A stretch of DNA of 60,097 bases. Origin: 79-D21 sp964521575 (lineage in GTDB: Bacteria; Synergistota; Synergistia; Synergistales; 79-D21). The notes below the pieces were generated by a model. That model was not told where the DNA came from. It saw only the letters and a program-made list of their open reading frames with translations, and did no database searches. This document shows, piece after piece, positions 8,884-17,705 of the stretch (positions are counted from its first letter, which is position 1; each line of letters starts with the position of its first letter). The translations under genes were made by a program, and so were the position numbers. The stretch spans positions 1-60,097 of the forward strand of contig CAZFSR010000011.1 in assembly GCA_964521575.1 (NCBI GenBank). Reading direction: 5' to 3'.

Positions 8884-10244
8884 CTTGCCCTGAAGGGCTA
8901 CGAGGAAAGCGTTTCGGGGCGGCTCATTCCCCCGGGCAGGACCAAAGGGGCCTCATGGTTTACGACCCGAACGACCCCGACGACCTGGAAAACTACCCGG
9001 GCTGCGTGCTCGTGAACGTGCCCAAGCTGAAGATCCATGCCCAGGACCTGATCACCAACGCCATCAAGAACATGGGCATCGGCCTCTACCCGACCCAGTG
9101 CGCCCGCGGGACCGGCAGCGGGGACACGGACTGGAAATACTCCTGCCCGCCCACCGCGATCCCGACCTACAAGGGCAAGCTGCCGGACTCGCCCTGGGTC
9201 CTGGAGATGGACCCGCAAACCAACCTGCCCAGGCGGGACGAGCATGGCCGGTATATCGGCACGAAGACCGCGGGCTTTTCCGGCACCCAGTCGGACATCG
9301 TCCGGGCGATACAGAACCAGGGCGTGTTCATGCTGCACGTCGTGGACGCCATCGACACGATCAACATCAGCCACAACCCCGACGGCCAGTCGACTCGGAA
9401 CCCGGAGGGCTTCCTCTGGGCCTCCCTGGATTGCCTGGCCGTAGACCTGCTCTGCGCCCGCACCTGCTTCAAAACCCTCCCCATGGCCGAAGCCCGGAGG
9501 CTGAAGGAGGAAAACGGCTGGCCGACGGAGTTCATCCGGCACGTGCCCGTGGCGAAGGTCGACGGAGCGAACATCGTCACCGGCGAAGGGCTGGATTCCC
9601 CCCTGTTCCGGTACGACCTGTACCGCTACGCGGAAGACCGGGGCGTGGGGCGGCAGGCCTACGCCGTCACGGGCTGGGACGCCGTCACCGGTACGCCCTT
9701 GGCCTCGCTGGACGGCCACCTGGGAGGGGTCGAAAACGGGCAGTTCACGGAACTCCTGACCCAGACGATGTACTACAACCCCCTGACGTTCCTCCACGAC
9801 ATGCAGGCCACCGTGCTGAGCTACGCGAAGGCCTCCGACGAACTGAACGGCACCGACTTCTACCGGGAACTCATGGAAACCTTCAACGAAAACGGCGACG
9901 GGGTGATCGACTACGACGAGAAGGGGCGCGGCGGCCTCGACACGGCCCAGTGCGTCACCCTGGGCATGACCCTCCACATGCAGGCCACGGACCCCTACGG
10001 GGGGCTCAAGGGACCCTTCCTGGAAAACGCCTTCTACATCAAAAACGCCGACCCGAAGCTGAACGCCGGGGGGCACGATTTCGCCAGGGGGATGGCGCTC
10101 GTGACGAAGGCGACTATCGCCTTTGCCCTTTCCCGCTTGGAAACCGTCACGCCCGACCCGTTCTTCCCGGGCATGAGCTTCGGGAAAGGCCGGTGGCCCA
10201 GCCTGAAGACCGTCGAGCACCTGAAGACCCTGGGAGGCCTTTAA
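8884..10244 (+). pseudogene. DUF362-type protein with damaged N-terminus
   Basis: From the ATG at 8955 there is a 429-residue open frame with the DUF362 core VNVPKLKIHAQDLITNAIKN and conserved blocks around it. DUF362 proteins are often linked to iron-sulfur or anaerobic metabolism, with no firm activity. Near residue 310 there is an EF-hand-like calcium loop NENGDGVIDYDE. Family members normally have more sequence before the VPKLK block. The missing part appears in another frame from 8884, reading KGYEESVSGRLIPPGRTKG and continuing into the main frame after a one-base shift near the gggg run at 8947. No Shine-Dalgarno precedes 8955. The downstream frame is also full of stops, so I consider the region decayed. 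A functional shorter protein cannot be excluded. Confidence 0.6.
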
Positions 10245-11801
10245 GGGCCCGGGGCGCCGGGGGAGATCGGCCTGGGTTCCCTGTACGGCCAGGCCTTCCT
10301 GTACGCCGACAAGACCCAGAACGCGGGAGAATTTAGCGGAAGCACTGACCAGCTTCAGAACGACCCCGGCTCAATCAAGAGGTACTTTGAGGCGGTCGCC
10401 GGGGGCGCAAAACCCCTGGACTTTTTCCTTTACGTCCCGAAGGGGTACGGCAGCCCGGGAACGCAGGCGATCCCGAACGTCCAGGAGACGGACGAGCCAG
10501 GTAAGGTTTACACGGCGAGCTTCGGCGGGGGAAGGGAAGTTTGGTGAAAGGCTGCCCAAAACGATGAATCCGAGCAGTTAACCGGATAAAAGAATGTCGA
10601 TTCCTACCACTTCGGCTACTTCATCAAGGCGGCCACCGAGCTGGCCCGCTGGTAGAAATCGCATCCCCACGACCCGGCCAACAAGAAATGGGCCGAGGCC
10701 TACGCCCCCATGGTGAGGCTTTTAATCCGCGACATCGCCAACACGGACCGCAACGGGACCGGAAGCGACCCCGACTTCCCCTTCCTGCGGCATTTCAGCC
10801 CCTACGCCGGCCATTCCTAGGCCAACGGCCCGTCCCGGGGCAACGTCGGCGGGCAGCAGGAATCCACTCCCGAAGCGATCCAGGCCTGGGCCGCGATCCT
10901 GCTCTGGGCCCAGTTGAACTACCCGGAAAGCCCGGAAAACGCGGAACTCGAGCGCTGGGCCGCCTACATGTTCGCCTCTGAGGTGAAGGCTGCCCGCATG
11001 TACTGGTTCGGTTTCACCGAGGAGGCGGCCTTCAGGCCCCACCTGAGCTTCCGGCAGTATGCCGAGAAAACGGAGCAGGTGCCCAAGCCCTACGTGCCGT
11101 CCATGGTTTCGCAGATCTTCCAGAGCGAGATGACCTTCCAGACCTGCTTCGGAAACGCGCCGCTGCTCAAGCACGGCATCCAGTGGCTTCCGTTGACCGG
11201 GTCCTCGCTTTACCTCGGGACGAGTTCCGCCGACGCGGAGGCGATGGTGAAGGGATACCTGGAAAACGACCTGCCGAAGCTGGCCAACGGGGGCACGCCG
11301 CCCAGCAACAAGGACAAGCTCCTCATGATGGAGGCCCTCGCCCCGTCCTACCGGGCTGCCCCGGAGGCCCTGGTCAAAGCCGGTCCCGGCGGCACCTCCC
11401 CGCTCGACTCGTGGAAGATGCAGTGGGAAATCCCGGCGCCCACCTACGAGAACGGGATCCTCCAGGACACCTCCCGGGGTGCCATGTACTGGTGGATCTC
11501 CAGCCTGCTCGAACACGGCGTACCCGGCCACGCGGGAGTGGGGGCGGACCACGCCTCGGCTGCCTGTTTCACGGATGAAGAAGGCAACAAAGTCTACACC
11601 GCCTGGAACCCCAGCGACCAGCCCCTCCTGGTGACCTTCTCAGACGGGCAATCCGTCACCGTTCCGCCGCTGGGATTCGCCCACGAGGAAACCGCGGCGG
11701 GAAGCACGGGAAGCGGAGGCTGCTTGCAGGGAGCCCAGTCGTGGATGGCGTGGCTGCTTATCCCCCTGGCGTTCCCGCTCTTTTGGCGAAAACGGCGGTG
11801 A
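10245..11801 (+). pseudogene. Broken GH81 (endo-beta-1,3-glucanase) gene with Synergist-CTERM tail
   Basis: The frame from about 10600 encodes a recognisable GH81 glucanase C-terminal half: YHFGYFIKAATELARW, then DIANTDRNG, FPFLRHFSPYAGHS, a QQEST-EAIQAW block and WLPLTGSSLYLG. It is interrupted by TAG at 10653 and at 10818. The second TAG sits exactly where GH81 proteins have Trp in the GHSW motif. Further upstream (10245-10598) the same frame remains coding-like but carries TGA and TAA stops. The last 296 codons (10914-11801) are open. The C-terminus has GSGGC, a hydrophobic segment and RKRR, the Synergist-CTERM sorting signal, so the intact protein was exported and processed at the membrane. 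Mixed stop types argue for decay rather than recoding. Confidence 0.75.
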
Positions 11802-11830
11802 GAAGGCGAAGACCCGATTAGCAAAGAGCA

Positions 11831-11860
11831 GGGGCCTCCCCGTGAAGGGAGGCCCCTTTT
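11831..11860 (+). terminator. Intrinsic terminator after the GH81 remnant
   Basis: A 10-bp stem (ggggcctccc / gggaggcccc) with a 6-base loop is followed by tttt. It was kept although the gene upstream has decayed. Confidence 0.88.
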
Positions 11861-11904
11861 GCTACACGAACCCTTCGGTGTCCTCGCCCAGTGGTTTTTT
11901 ACTT

Positions 11905-12456
11905 CTAGCAACCCCTTTTTTCGGGTTCCCTGGAATATTCGGCTAGGACGGAACGAACCTCCCTAGCGAAAGGTGGCAAGTTCCCCTCTTCCTCGCAAAG
12001 GCCCAGCAGGGCCGCCAGGGCGTCGGTATATTTGGAAAGGCGCTTTTTGTCGTCTTCCGTGACGGTTTCCAGCCTTGAGGTGTCCATGTTGTCCAGCAAG
12101 TCCGCCATCTTGATCCAGCGCGTTTTCCAGCATGAACCCGCCCGCGAGACGTACTCCGAATAGCTTTCCAGGTCCTTTCGGTGGGTCAACCCCTCGACCA
12201 GGTCCAGGATTTCCGTCCCGAAGGCTTCTTCGATGGTTTCCAGGGTCACCGGAGTGTCTTCCACCGTGTCATGCAGCAGGGCCGCGACCGCCAGAGTGGT
12301 GTCGGCCCCGAAGCGTGCCGAAACGCGGACCGGGTGGCCGATGTAGGGGTGCCCCCCGCGGTCCTTCCTTCCCTGGTGCGCCGCTTTTGCCAGTTCGTAG
12401 GCCCTGGAGACCATTTCTTCCTGGCGGCTTTCCGCTTCTTTCTTTTCAGTCAACAT
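11905..12456 (-). CDS. HD-domain phosphohydrolase, MESH1/SpoT-hydrolase-like
   Basis: A 183-residue single-domain protein resembling the hydrolase half of RelA/SpoT. It has AAHQGRKDRGGHPYIGHP near the N-terminus, the metal-binding HD in ALLHDTVEDT, and a later IKMADLLDNMD segment that supplies the second Asp. Such small proteins hydrolyse (p)ppGpp or related pyrophosphates; which substrate applies is not clear. The frame is open to 12576, but the ATG at 12456 is preceded by ggaggtgg, and the upstream residues look unlike the family. Neighbours offer no functional clue. It lies at the edge of the defence island, just before base composition changes. Confidence 0.82.
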   Translation of the reverse strand: MLTEKKEAESRQEEMVSRAYELAKAAHQGRKDRGGHPYIGHPVRVSARFGADTTLAVAALLHDTVEDTPVTLETIEEAFGTEILDLVEGLTHRKDLESYSEYVSRAGSCWKTRWIKMADLLDNMDTSRLETVTEDDKKRLSKYTDALAALLGLCEEEGNLPPFAREVRSVLAEYSREPEKRGC

Positions 12457-12587
12457 GCCATCCACCTCCAACAGGGATTTTGGAGACGCAGCGTGCCGTT
12501 CTGGAAATTGGTCCATGCGGGTTGGGGGGGAGCTTTTGGGAGCAGATAGGAAGGAGTGACAATTAAAGTTTAACACATCATTTTAGG

Positions 12588-12722
12588 GTGAGGGGCTTAT
12601 TTCTCACGCCGGAAGGCCGATTCGAAGCGACGGAGCAGAAGAACGGGCTGTTCGTAGAACGGGTCATGCTCCGCAGGGAACGTGGACTGCGCGAGATTGT
12701 CAACGGCAAGGTCGTTCGATAG
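12588..12722 (+). other. Short coding-like remnant of unknown origin
   Basis: A 44-codon frame (GTG to TAG) with host-like codon use, reading in part GRFEATEQKNGLFVERV and MLRRERGLREIVNGKVVR. There is no convincing Shine-Dalgarno and I do not recognise the family. It looks like the tail of a lost gene stranded at the left edge of the island. About 45 bases later, an agagg/cctct hairpin with a T run (12770-12806) may be its terminator. Confidence 0.3.
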
Positions 12723-12908
12723 TCGCAGGAAGCAGTGGAGGGAAGCCGGTCAAATGGCTTCGAACTGACAGATGAAGAGGACCTCCCTGGATGGGGCCTC
12801 TTTTTGTTGTTGTGGGATTGGAGTGAGGAGAAGGTGGGTTAGGGGACTTAAAACAACAAGAACTGGTGTATCATAAAAATTAACCTATTCTAAGGAGGGG
12901 TGAGTTGA

Positions 12909-13037
12909 ATGCCTAAGATCGATCTCTTCATCGGGTCTTCCTTATCCGCAAGATCACAGAAAACGTCCTTCAGGAAGAGCCCAAGCCTCTCCTTGGTACG
13001 ACGATACGTCGACAAGAATGGGGGCCGCATAAAATGA
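12909..13037 (+). CDS. Possible 42-residue leader peptide before the nuclease gene
   Basis: An ATG with a strong Shine-Dalgarno (aaggaggggtgagttga) opens a short frame starting MPKIDLFIGSS. Its TGA overlaps the ATG of the following nuclease gene in an ATGA junction, which would couple their translation. The downstream residues are Ser/Arg/Lys-rich and not obviously folded. The nuclease frame itself is also open upstream (from 12917, reading FLIRKITENVLQEEP) without a good start, so a frameshift that separated a longer N-terminus is an alternative. Confidence in a real product is low. Confidence 0.35.
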   Translation: MPKIDLFIGSSLSARSQKTSFRKSPSLSLVRRYVDKNGGRIK

Positions 13038-13822
13038 ATACCGCAATCGACTGGAAATTACAGTTTCAAGCAGAAATTTCTCACGTTCGGGTGTCCGGAT
13101 TTATTGCTGCGTCTGAAGAGGAATGCCAACAGTATTTTGTGCGTCGCGTATTCGCCAAACTCGCGGAATCGGACGGAGCAGAAGAGCTCCGGCAGCACTT
13201 GATCGAATTAGAGACGACAGGATTTGATTTAGGCGGACTATTGGAACAGGTCGAACATTCTCCCCAGGCCAAAGATTGGGAAATCGGAGAAGCGTTTGCC
13301 GAAATTGCACTGGAGGATAGACACGAAGCTATGTTCCCATGGCCGACAGGATTCGACAAGAGAACCCGTAAAGCTAGTCTGCCAGGTCCTGATCTGGTCG
13401 GTTTTCAGCGCCATGCCGCCCCGCGTTTTATTTTTGGTCAAGTAAAATCTTCTTCTGAGGGGCGCGTGCCTCCCCAAATAGTCAATTCCACTGGAGATTG
13501 CCTTCGCAATCAGATGATCCAGTTGCGACATCGCCCGGCAGCTCGGCAACAACTCATCAGTTGGCTGTTGGTGCGGATGCGTGGCACCGAGTGGGAGGAT
13601 GCTTTCAACGAAGCCTTGATACGCTACTCAGCGGGCGATCTGTGGCTTGTTGGCGTGCTGGTAAGCGGAGGCCGAGTTCCAGTCGAAAAGGATCTCACAA
13701 GTATCTGCGCTGAAATCGGGCATTACCCTGAAGAAGCAGAAGTCCATCTGCTTGGATTCTATCTGCCTTTTCATAAAGATGAATGGGTTGACCTTATCTA
13801 CGGTAAGGAGGCGAGCCCATGA
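13034..13822 (+). CDS. PD-(D/E)XK-like nuclease, HamA-like component
   Basis: A 262-residue protein whose middle carries a nuclease-like core: PGPDLVGFQ (Asp) followed by RFIFGQVKSSSEG (Q-x-K) near residues 118-144, with a preceding Glu-rich helix. This D...QxK arrangement is a common variant of the PD-(D/E)XK fold. The gene overlaps a large Ski2-like helicase by four bases (ATGA). The pair matches the architecture of the antiphage system Hachiman (HamA nuclease and HamB helicase), and also AbpAB. Sequence similarity to those cannot be computed here, so the name is tentative. Base composition is clearly lower in GC than the flanking chromosome, as expected for transferred DNA. Confidence 0.55.
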   Translation: MNTAIDWKLQFQAEISHVRVSGFIAASEEECQQYFVRRVFAKLAESDGAEELRQHLIELETTGFDLGGLLEQVEHSPQAKDWEIGEAFAEIALEDRHEAMFPWPTGFDKRTRKASLPGPDLVGFQRHAAPRFIFGQVKSSSEGRVPPQIVNSTGDCLRNQMIQLRHRPAARQQLISWLLVRMRGTEWEDAFNEALIRYSAGDLWLVGVLVSGGRVPVEKDLTSICAEIGHYPEEAEVHLLGFYLPFHKDEWVDLIYGKEASP

Positions 13823-16800
13823 GCGCATTCCCTACGGATATTCTCATAGCAAAAACCGGTGGAAGGGAAGTACTGGATCGTACGGCCCAAAATGCCAAAG
13901 TGCTATTGGCTAAGACTGTTCTGAAGCGCATTGCAGACCGTGATCCATCAGCTTCCATCCCTATATCAACAGAGGCAGTGAAGACGCTGGAAGAAGCCTT
14001 GCATTTGATAGAGTTGCGTTGCCTAGACTTGGCCGCGGCCTGGCGACGAGACGTCCGCTCAAAAGAAGGGATCGAGTTCCGAGATTATTGTTCGTTGGCG
14101 TTTGATATTCGACGGATGCTTCCGTTGGGAGAAACCGAGGAAGTCCGTGTCAAAGCTGCCATCCGCCTCGCGGCCGTTGCGGTATTGGGAGACCGGAGCG
14201 CCGACATCAGGCGTTATCTTAACGAGAATGCTTGGCCGGTATCTGAGGTGAAAGTCGAAGATGCAGGATGGCCGAAGATCGTCCTTTTCCGTGTGGCAGA
14301 CGCATTCTTGCGGGTTGTGCGCAAAAGGAACTGGGATGACCTTCGTGCTGTGGCCGATTCGATTGCCTCACTTCGCCAAAACCAGCAGTTGTATGAGCGA
14401 GAATATCTCCAACAGGAGAACGGATTGCGACAGGTCGCGGCCATTGAGTTAGTCGCCTTCTATCAACTGGCGAAAGCTATGGAAATTTTGGGCGTATTTG
14501 TCGGCAAAGGTACGCCTCGCACAGCGTTGGATGACGTGGATTTTCATCTTTCGCGTGCCATCAAGGCGGCGGATTCCGCTGGCATTATTGAGCTGGCTTT
14601 GTTCCTACGATGGATAAGCATGGCTGCTAGAGTACTCATCCGCTCAACTATTTGGCATCAACTTGCCGCCTACAACAGCAAGATGACGGATTTCAAACGA
14701 GCGCTGACCGATGAACTCCAGACGCGTCCACTATTTGAACTGCTGCCACCACAACGTGATGCCATCCAAGAGGTCATGCACACTGGCAATCGCGCAGTGG
14801 TGGTCGAAATGCCGACCTCCAGCGGCAAGACCCTGCTTGCCGAATTCCGCATCATTCAGACAAAAGTAAACATCGCCAATGCGTGGATAGCTTATCTGGT
14901 GCCGACGCGGGCATTAGTCAATCAAGTCACCGTTCGTCTACGACGAGACTTGGGGCCTTTGGAATTTAAGATCGAACAGGCGACACCTGCCTACGAATTG
15001 GATGTCCTGGAAGAGGAATTACTGACCGCATCTGGCAGTTTCGATGTACTGGTGACCACCCCCGAAAAGCTCGATTTGTTGATCCGAAGCGGAACCGCTG
15101 ACCAAGAAAGCCGTCCGCTTGGCTTGGTGGTGATGGATGAGGCACACAATCTGGGCGACGGAGAACGTGGACTACGGAGTGAACTCGTGCTCGCTACCAT
15201 CAACCGTGAATCGCCGGACACTCACTTCCTTCTCCTTACTCCATTTATACCGAACGCAAAAGAACTTGCAACTTGGCTTGATGACGAGCGTTCCCAGAGT
15301 GTAAGCCTATCAATGGCGATAAACTGGCAGCCCAACGATCAGATGATCGCTCTCGCATACCCGAAAGGCCGGGGGAGGGTATGGGGACTCGAGGTAAAGC
15401 CACTTCACGTTAGTCGGCCCAACCGCTTACCTATTGCCTTTGATGAACGTGTAACCATTGACCGCGAGCGAACACGTGACATTACGTTAGCACAGGCTAA
15501 ATCTTCGAAGCTCGGGGTTTCTGCCCTCCTTGCTGAAACACTTGCTTCGCGTGGAAGCTCCATAGTTTTGGCATACTCCCCAACCGATTGCTGGAATCTT
15601 GCGGAGAAATTAGCTCCTATGCTTCCAGACAAGCAAAGCGATAGGCTTGCTCTCGTAAGGGAATTCGTAAAAGCAGAATACGGGGAGGATTTCGCATTAC
15701 ATGCTTTTCTGGGCAAAGGTCTCGGGGTTCATCACGCGGGCATTTCACCTGAGGTGCGAAGCCTGTTGGAATGGTTGACTGAAGAGGGTGAACTAGTCGC
15801 GCTGGTGGCCACGACCACAATAGCACAGGGTGTAAATTTCCCGATTTCGAATGTTATCTTATCGACCCACTACAAACACGCTCTTATGGGCGAAGCCCAC
15901 ACCAAAATAAAGCTCCGCCCCGATGAGTTCTGGAACATTGCGGGCCGGGCCGGGCGCCTATTCCAGGATACACTTGGGCTGGTAATTTTTGCGTCTCAAC
16001 GACCGGATGATGATTCCTTGGAAGACTATGTTAACGAAAAAGTAGTCGAATTGGCGTCATCACTGGAGCAAATGATTGAAGATACGGTCGAGAGAGGTTG
16101 GGATCTCGATCTTCGCCGCTTAGTAAAAAACGATGCGAAGTGGTCGAGCTTTGTCCAATACTTGGCCCACAGCTACCGAAAAATTGGTGACTATACGCAG
16201 TTTCTCACGGACACAGAAAAGTTGCTAAAACGTACCTACGCTTATCATCGATTGAGTGAGCATCAGCCTGAATTGGCTGAACAACTGATCGAATCTACCC
16301 GGATATACGCCGGACAGCTCAGCAATCTTCCTGCTGGGGTCTTAACCCTGGTGGACAGCACCGGATTTTCACCAGAAAGTATTATGGATTTGCTCCATGA
16401 CAAAGAAACCTTCAGCCTTCAAGCGGAAGACTGGAGCCCAAGCCGCCTCTTCCAATCGGGGGGGGAAACGATGAAAAGCCTTGTTGGTGCCTTGCTTAAG
16501 GTGCCAGAGCTGAATTTCCCTACTATTGGTGGGGGAGATGGGAAGCATATTGCTTCCATGCTAGAGATGTGGGTTTCTGGCAAGACGCTTCGGGAAATTG
16601 CCGATCTGCACTTTGCGAATGTCCCTGATATCCAAAAACGTCTTACGGAATGCTGCCGCACGATCTACCAGACTCTTACTCACCAGGGTTCATGGGGGAT
16701 TGGAGCTCTTCAATCAATGAGTGAGATTGTAGATGCGGACTTGTCGGATGAAACTAGGGCTGCGATACGTTCGGTGCCGTCCATGATCTACTTTGGTGTT

Positions 16801-17049
16801 CCTACTATCGAGGCAGTTCTCATGCGCAGCTTGGGTGTGCCTAGGTCGATAAGTGTTGCGATGGGCAAGAGGTTTACAGCAGAAGCGACCGATGCTGATC
16901 CAGCGCCGCGTCTTCAAAAAGCTAGGGCATGGCTTGAACAAAGCCCCGGCGAAACTTGGCAGGAAGCAGCAAGCGAATCCAGACTACCTATGGATGGGAA
17001 ACGGATGCGGGATGCATGGCGCGTCATCACCGGTAATCAGGCCTCATAA
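13819..17049 (+). CDS. Ski2-like SF2 helicase, HamB-like component
   Basis: A 1076-residue helicase. An alpha-helical N-terminal region of about 300 residues precedes the motor. Motif I is EMPTSSGKTLLAE near residue 333, motif II is VVMDEAHNLG near residue 437, and motif III lies around LLLTPF. The second RecA domain contains LGVHHAGISPEV, TTTIAQGVNFP and NIAGRAGR, the hallmarks of Ski2/Hel308-like helicases. The C-terminal 350 residues are helical, as in Hel308 ratchet regions. It starts inside the stop of the nuclease gene. Together they probably detect and degrade invading or damaged DNA, the role established for Hachiman. The assignment to that system is by architecture only. Confidence 0.75.
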   Translation: MSAFPTDILIAKTGGREVLDRTAQNAKVLLAKTVLKRIADRDPSASIPISTEAVKTLEEALHLIELRCLDLAAAWRRDVRSKEGIEFRDYCSLAFDIRRMLPLGETEEVRVKAAIRLAAVAVLGDRSADIRRYLNENAWPVSEVKVEDAGWPKIVLFRVADAFLRVVRKRNWDDLRAVADSIASLRQNQQLYEREYLQQENGLRQVAAIELVAFYQLAKAMEILGVFVGKGTPRTALDDVDFHLSRAIKAADSAGIIELALFLRWISMAARVLIRSTIWHQLAAYNSKMTDFKRALTDELQTRPLFELLPPQRDAIQEVMHTGNRAVVVEMPTSSGKTLLAEFRIIQTKVNIANAWIAYLVPTRALVNQVTVRLRRDLGPLEFKIEQATPAYELDVLEEELLTASGSFDVLVTTPEKLDLLIRSGTADQESRPLGLVVMDEAHNLGDGERGLRSELVLATINRESPDTHFLLLTPFIPNAKELATWLDDERSQSVSLSMAINWQPNDQMIALAYPKGRGRVWGLEVKPLHVSRPNRLPIAFDERVTIDRERTRDITLAQAKSSKLGVSALLAETLASRGSSIVLAYSPTDCWNLAEKLAPMLPDKQSDRLALVREFVKAEYGEDFALHAFLGKGLGVHHAGISPEVRSLLEWLTEEGELVALVATTTIAQGVNFPISNVILSTHYKHALMGEAHTKIKLRPDEFWNIAGRAGRLFQDTLGLVIFASQRPDDDSLEDYVNEKVVELASSLEQMIEDTVERGWDLDLRRLVKNDAKWSSFVQYLAHSYRKIGDYTQFLTDTEKLLKRTYAYHRLSEHQPELAEQLIESTRIYAGQLSNLPAGVLTLVDSTGFSPESIMDLLHDKETFSLQAEDWSPSRLFQSGGETMKSLVGALLKVPELNFPTIGGGDGKHIASMLEMWVSGKTLREIADLHFANVPDIQKRLTECCRTIYQTLTHQGSWGIGALQSMSEIVDADLSDETRAAIRSVPSMIYFGVPTIEAVLMRSLGVPRSISVAMGKRFTAEATDADPAPRLQKARAWLEQSPGETWQEAASESRLPMDGKRMRDAWRVITGNQAS

Positions 17050-17101
17050 AGTCTTTATGGGGGAAGAAAGGTAATAGATCCGAAGCCAAGAAACTGAAAC
17101 G

Positions 17102-17345
17102 ATGAGTAACATAAAACGCGGTGATTGGGTATACAGCCCGGGTCACGTGCAGCTCTATCTAGTCATCGAGTCCTAGAAACTCTTGGGTGAAACTACCAAC
17201 CGTGGTAAGCCTACCACGATCCCGTGGTCGGCTTTGAGTCTTAAGCCTCTGGAGAGCGAAGATACCGGTTAGCCAACTTTATTGCCTACACCGCTCCGTT
17301 CGGGTAAGGTCTACGCATTGATGCAGGAGGTTCTGCCCTGCCTCC
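17102..17345 (+). pseudogene. Decayed N-terminus of a SNF2-type (DrmD-like) helicase
   Basis: Reading from the ATG at 17102 gives SNIKRGDWVYSPGHVQLYL, then VIES, a TAG, KLLGETTNRG and later SLKPLESEDTG before another stop. The GDWVYxPGHxQ...VIE...GETT...LKPLE pattern is the N-terminal domain of SNF2-family helicases found in phage-defence loci such as the DISARM helicase DrmD. No ATPase motif follows before the hsdM gene. This is a remnant of a replaced defence gene. The recognition is from memory of the family and is moderately firm. Confidence 0.45.
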
Positions 17346-17700
17346 ATTGCTTTTACCGGAAATTTAGCGAGTCCTTTGCCAAGCATTCTCCCGCGGGCTA
17401 TTCTAGATAACGACTTTACCGGTTCCCCTCGCCCTTGATCGACCGCAACCTCTTCCTGGGAGCATTACCCAACAGGCTGTTCAATGGGGACGCCTTCGCA
17501 TGCGCCTCTCGCAGGTCATCCTCGGAAAGAGCCAGTGTAGTGCTCCCCTGAAAGATATCGTACGTTATCCTCCGACCTATATTGTCGCGCAAAAAGTGTA
17601 ACCTACCCCTAAAATAGTTCATCTTCCGATATAGGCCTTTTTCTTGAAACCTCAGGTTAACGGGGTTAAGCTATTCGTGCATGCACTTGAGGGGAGCGAT
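17346..17700. other. Gene-poor stretch between helicase remnant and hsdM
   Basis: There is no gene here that I can support. A 68-codon minus-strand frame (17416-17622, starting MNYFRGRLHFLRDN) has only a weak gga-type site and no recognisable family. The plus strand is interrupted by stops. It is probably further debris from the lost helicase locus. Confidence 0.4.
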
Positions 17701-17705
17701 TTGCT

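Noticed and set aside
8898..10220. 440-codon minus-strand frame opposite the DUF362-like segment
   Set aside because: Its composition (Val/Gly/Gln/Arg-rich, no motif) is that of an antisense shadow in GC-rich DNA, while the plus strand matches DUF362.
10653..10820. Two TAG codons inside the GH81 frame as possible amber recoding (pyrrolysine-type)
   Set aside because: The same frame also carries TGA and TAA stops upstream, one TAG sits at an expected Trp, and no pyl genes or recoding signals are visible. Decay is simpler.
17416..17622. 68-codon minus-strand frame as a real small gene
   Set aside because: Weak initiation signal, no recognised family, and located in decayed DNA.
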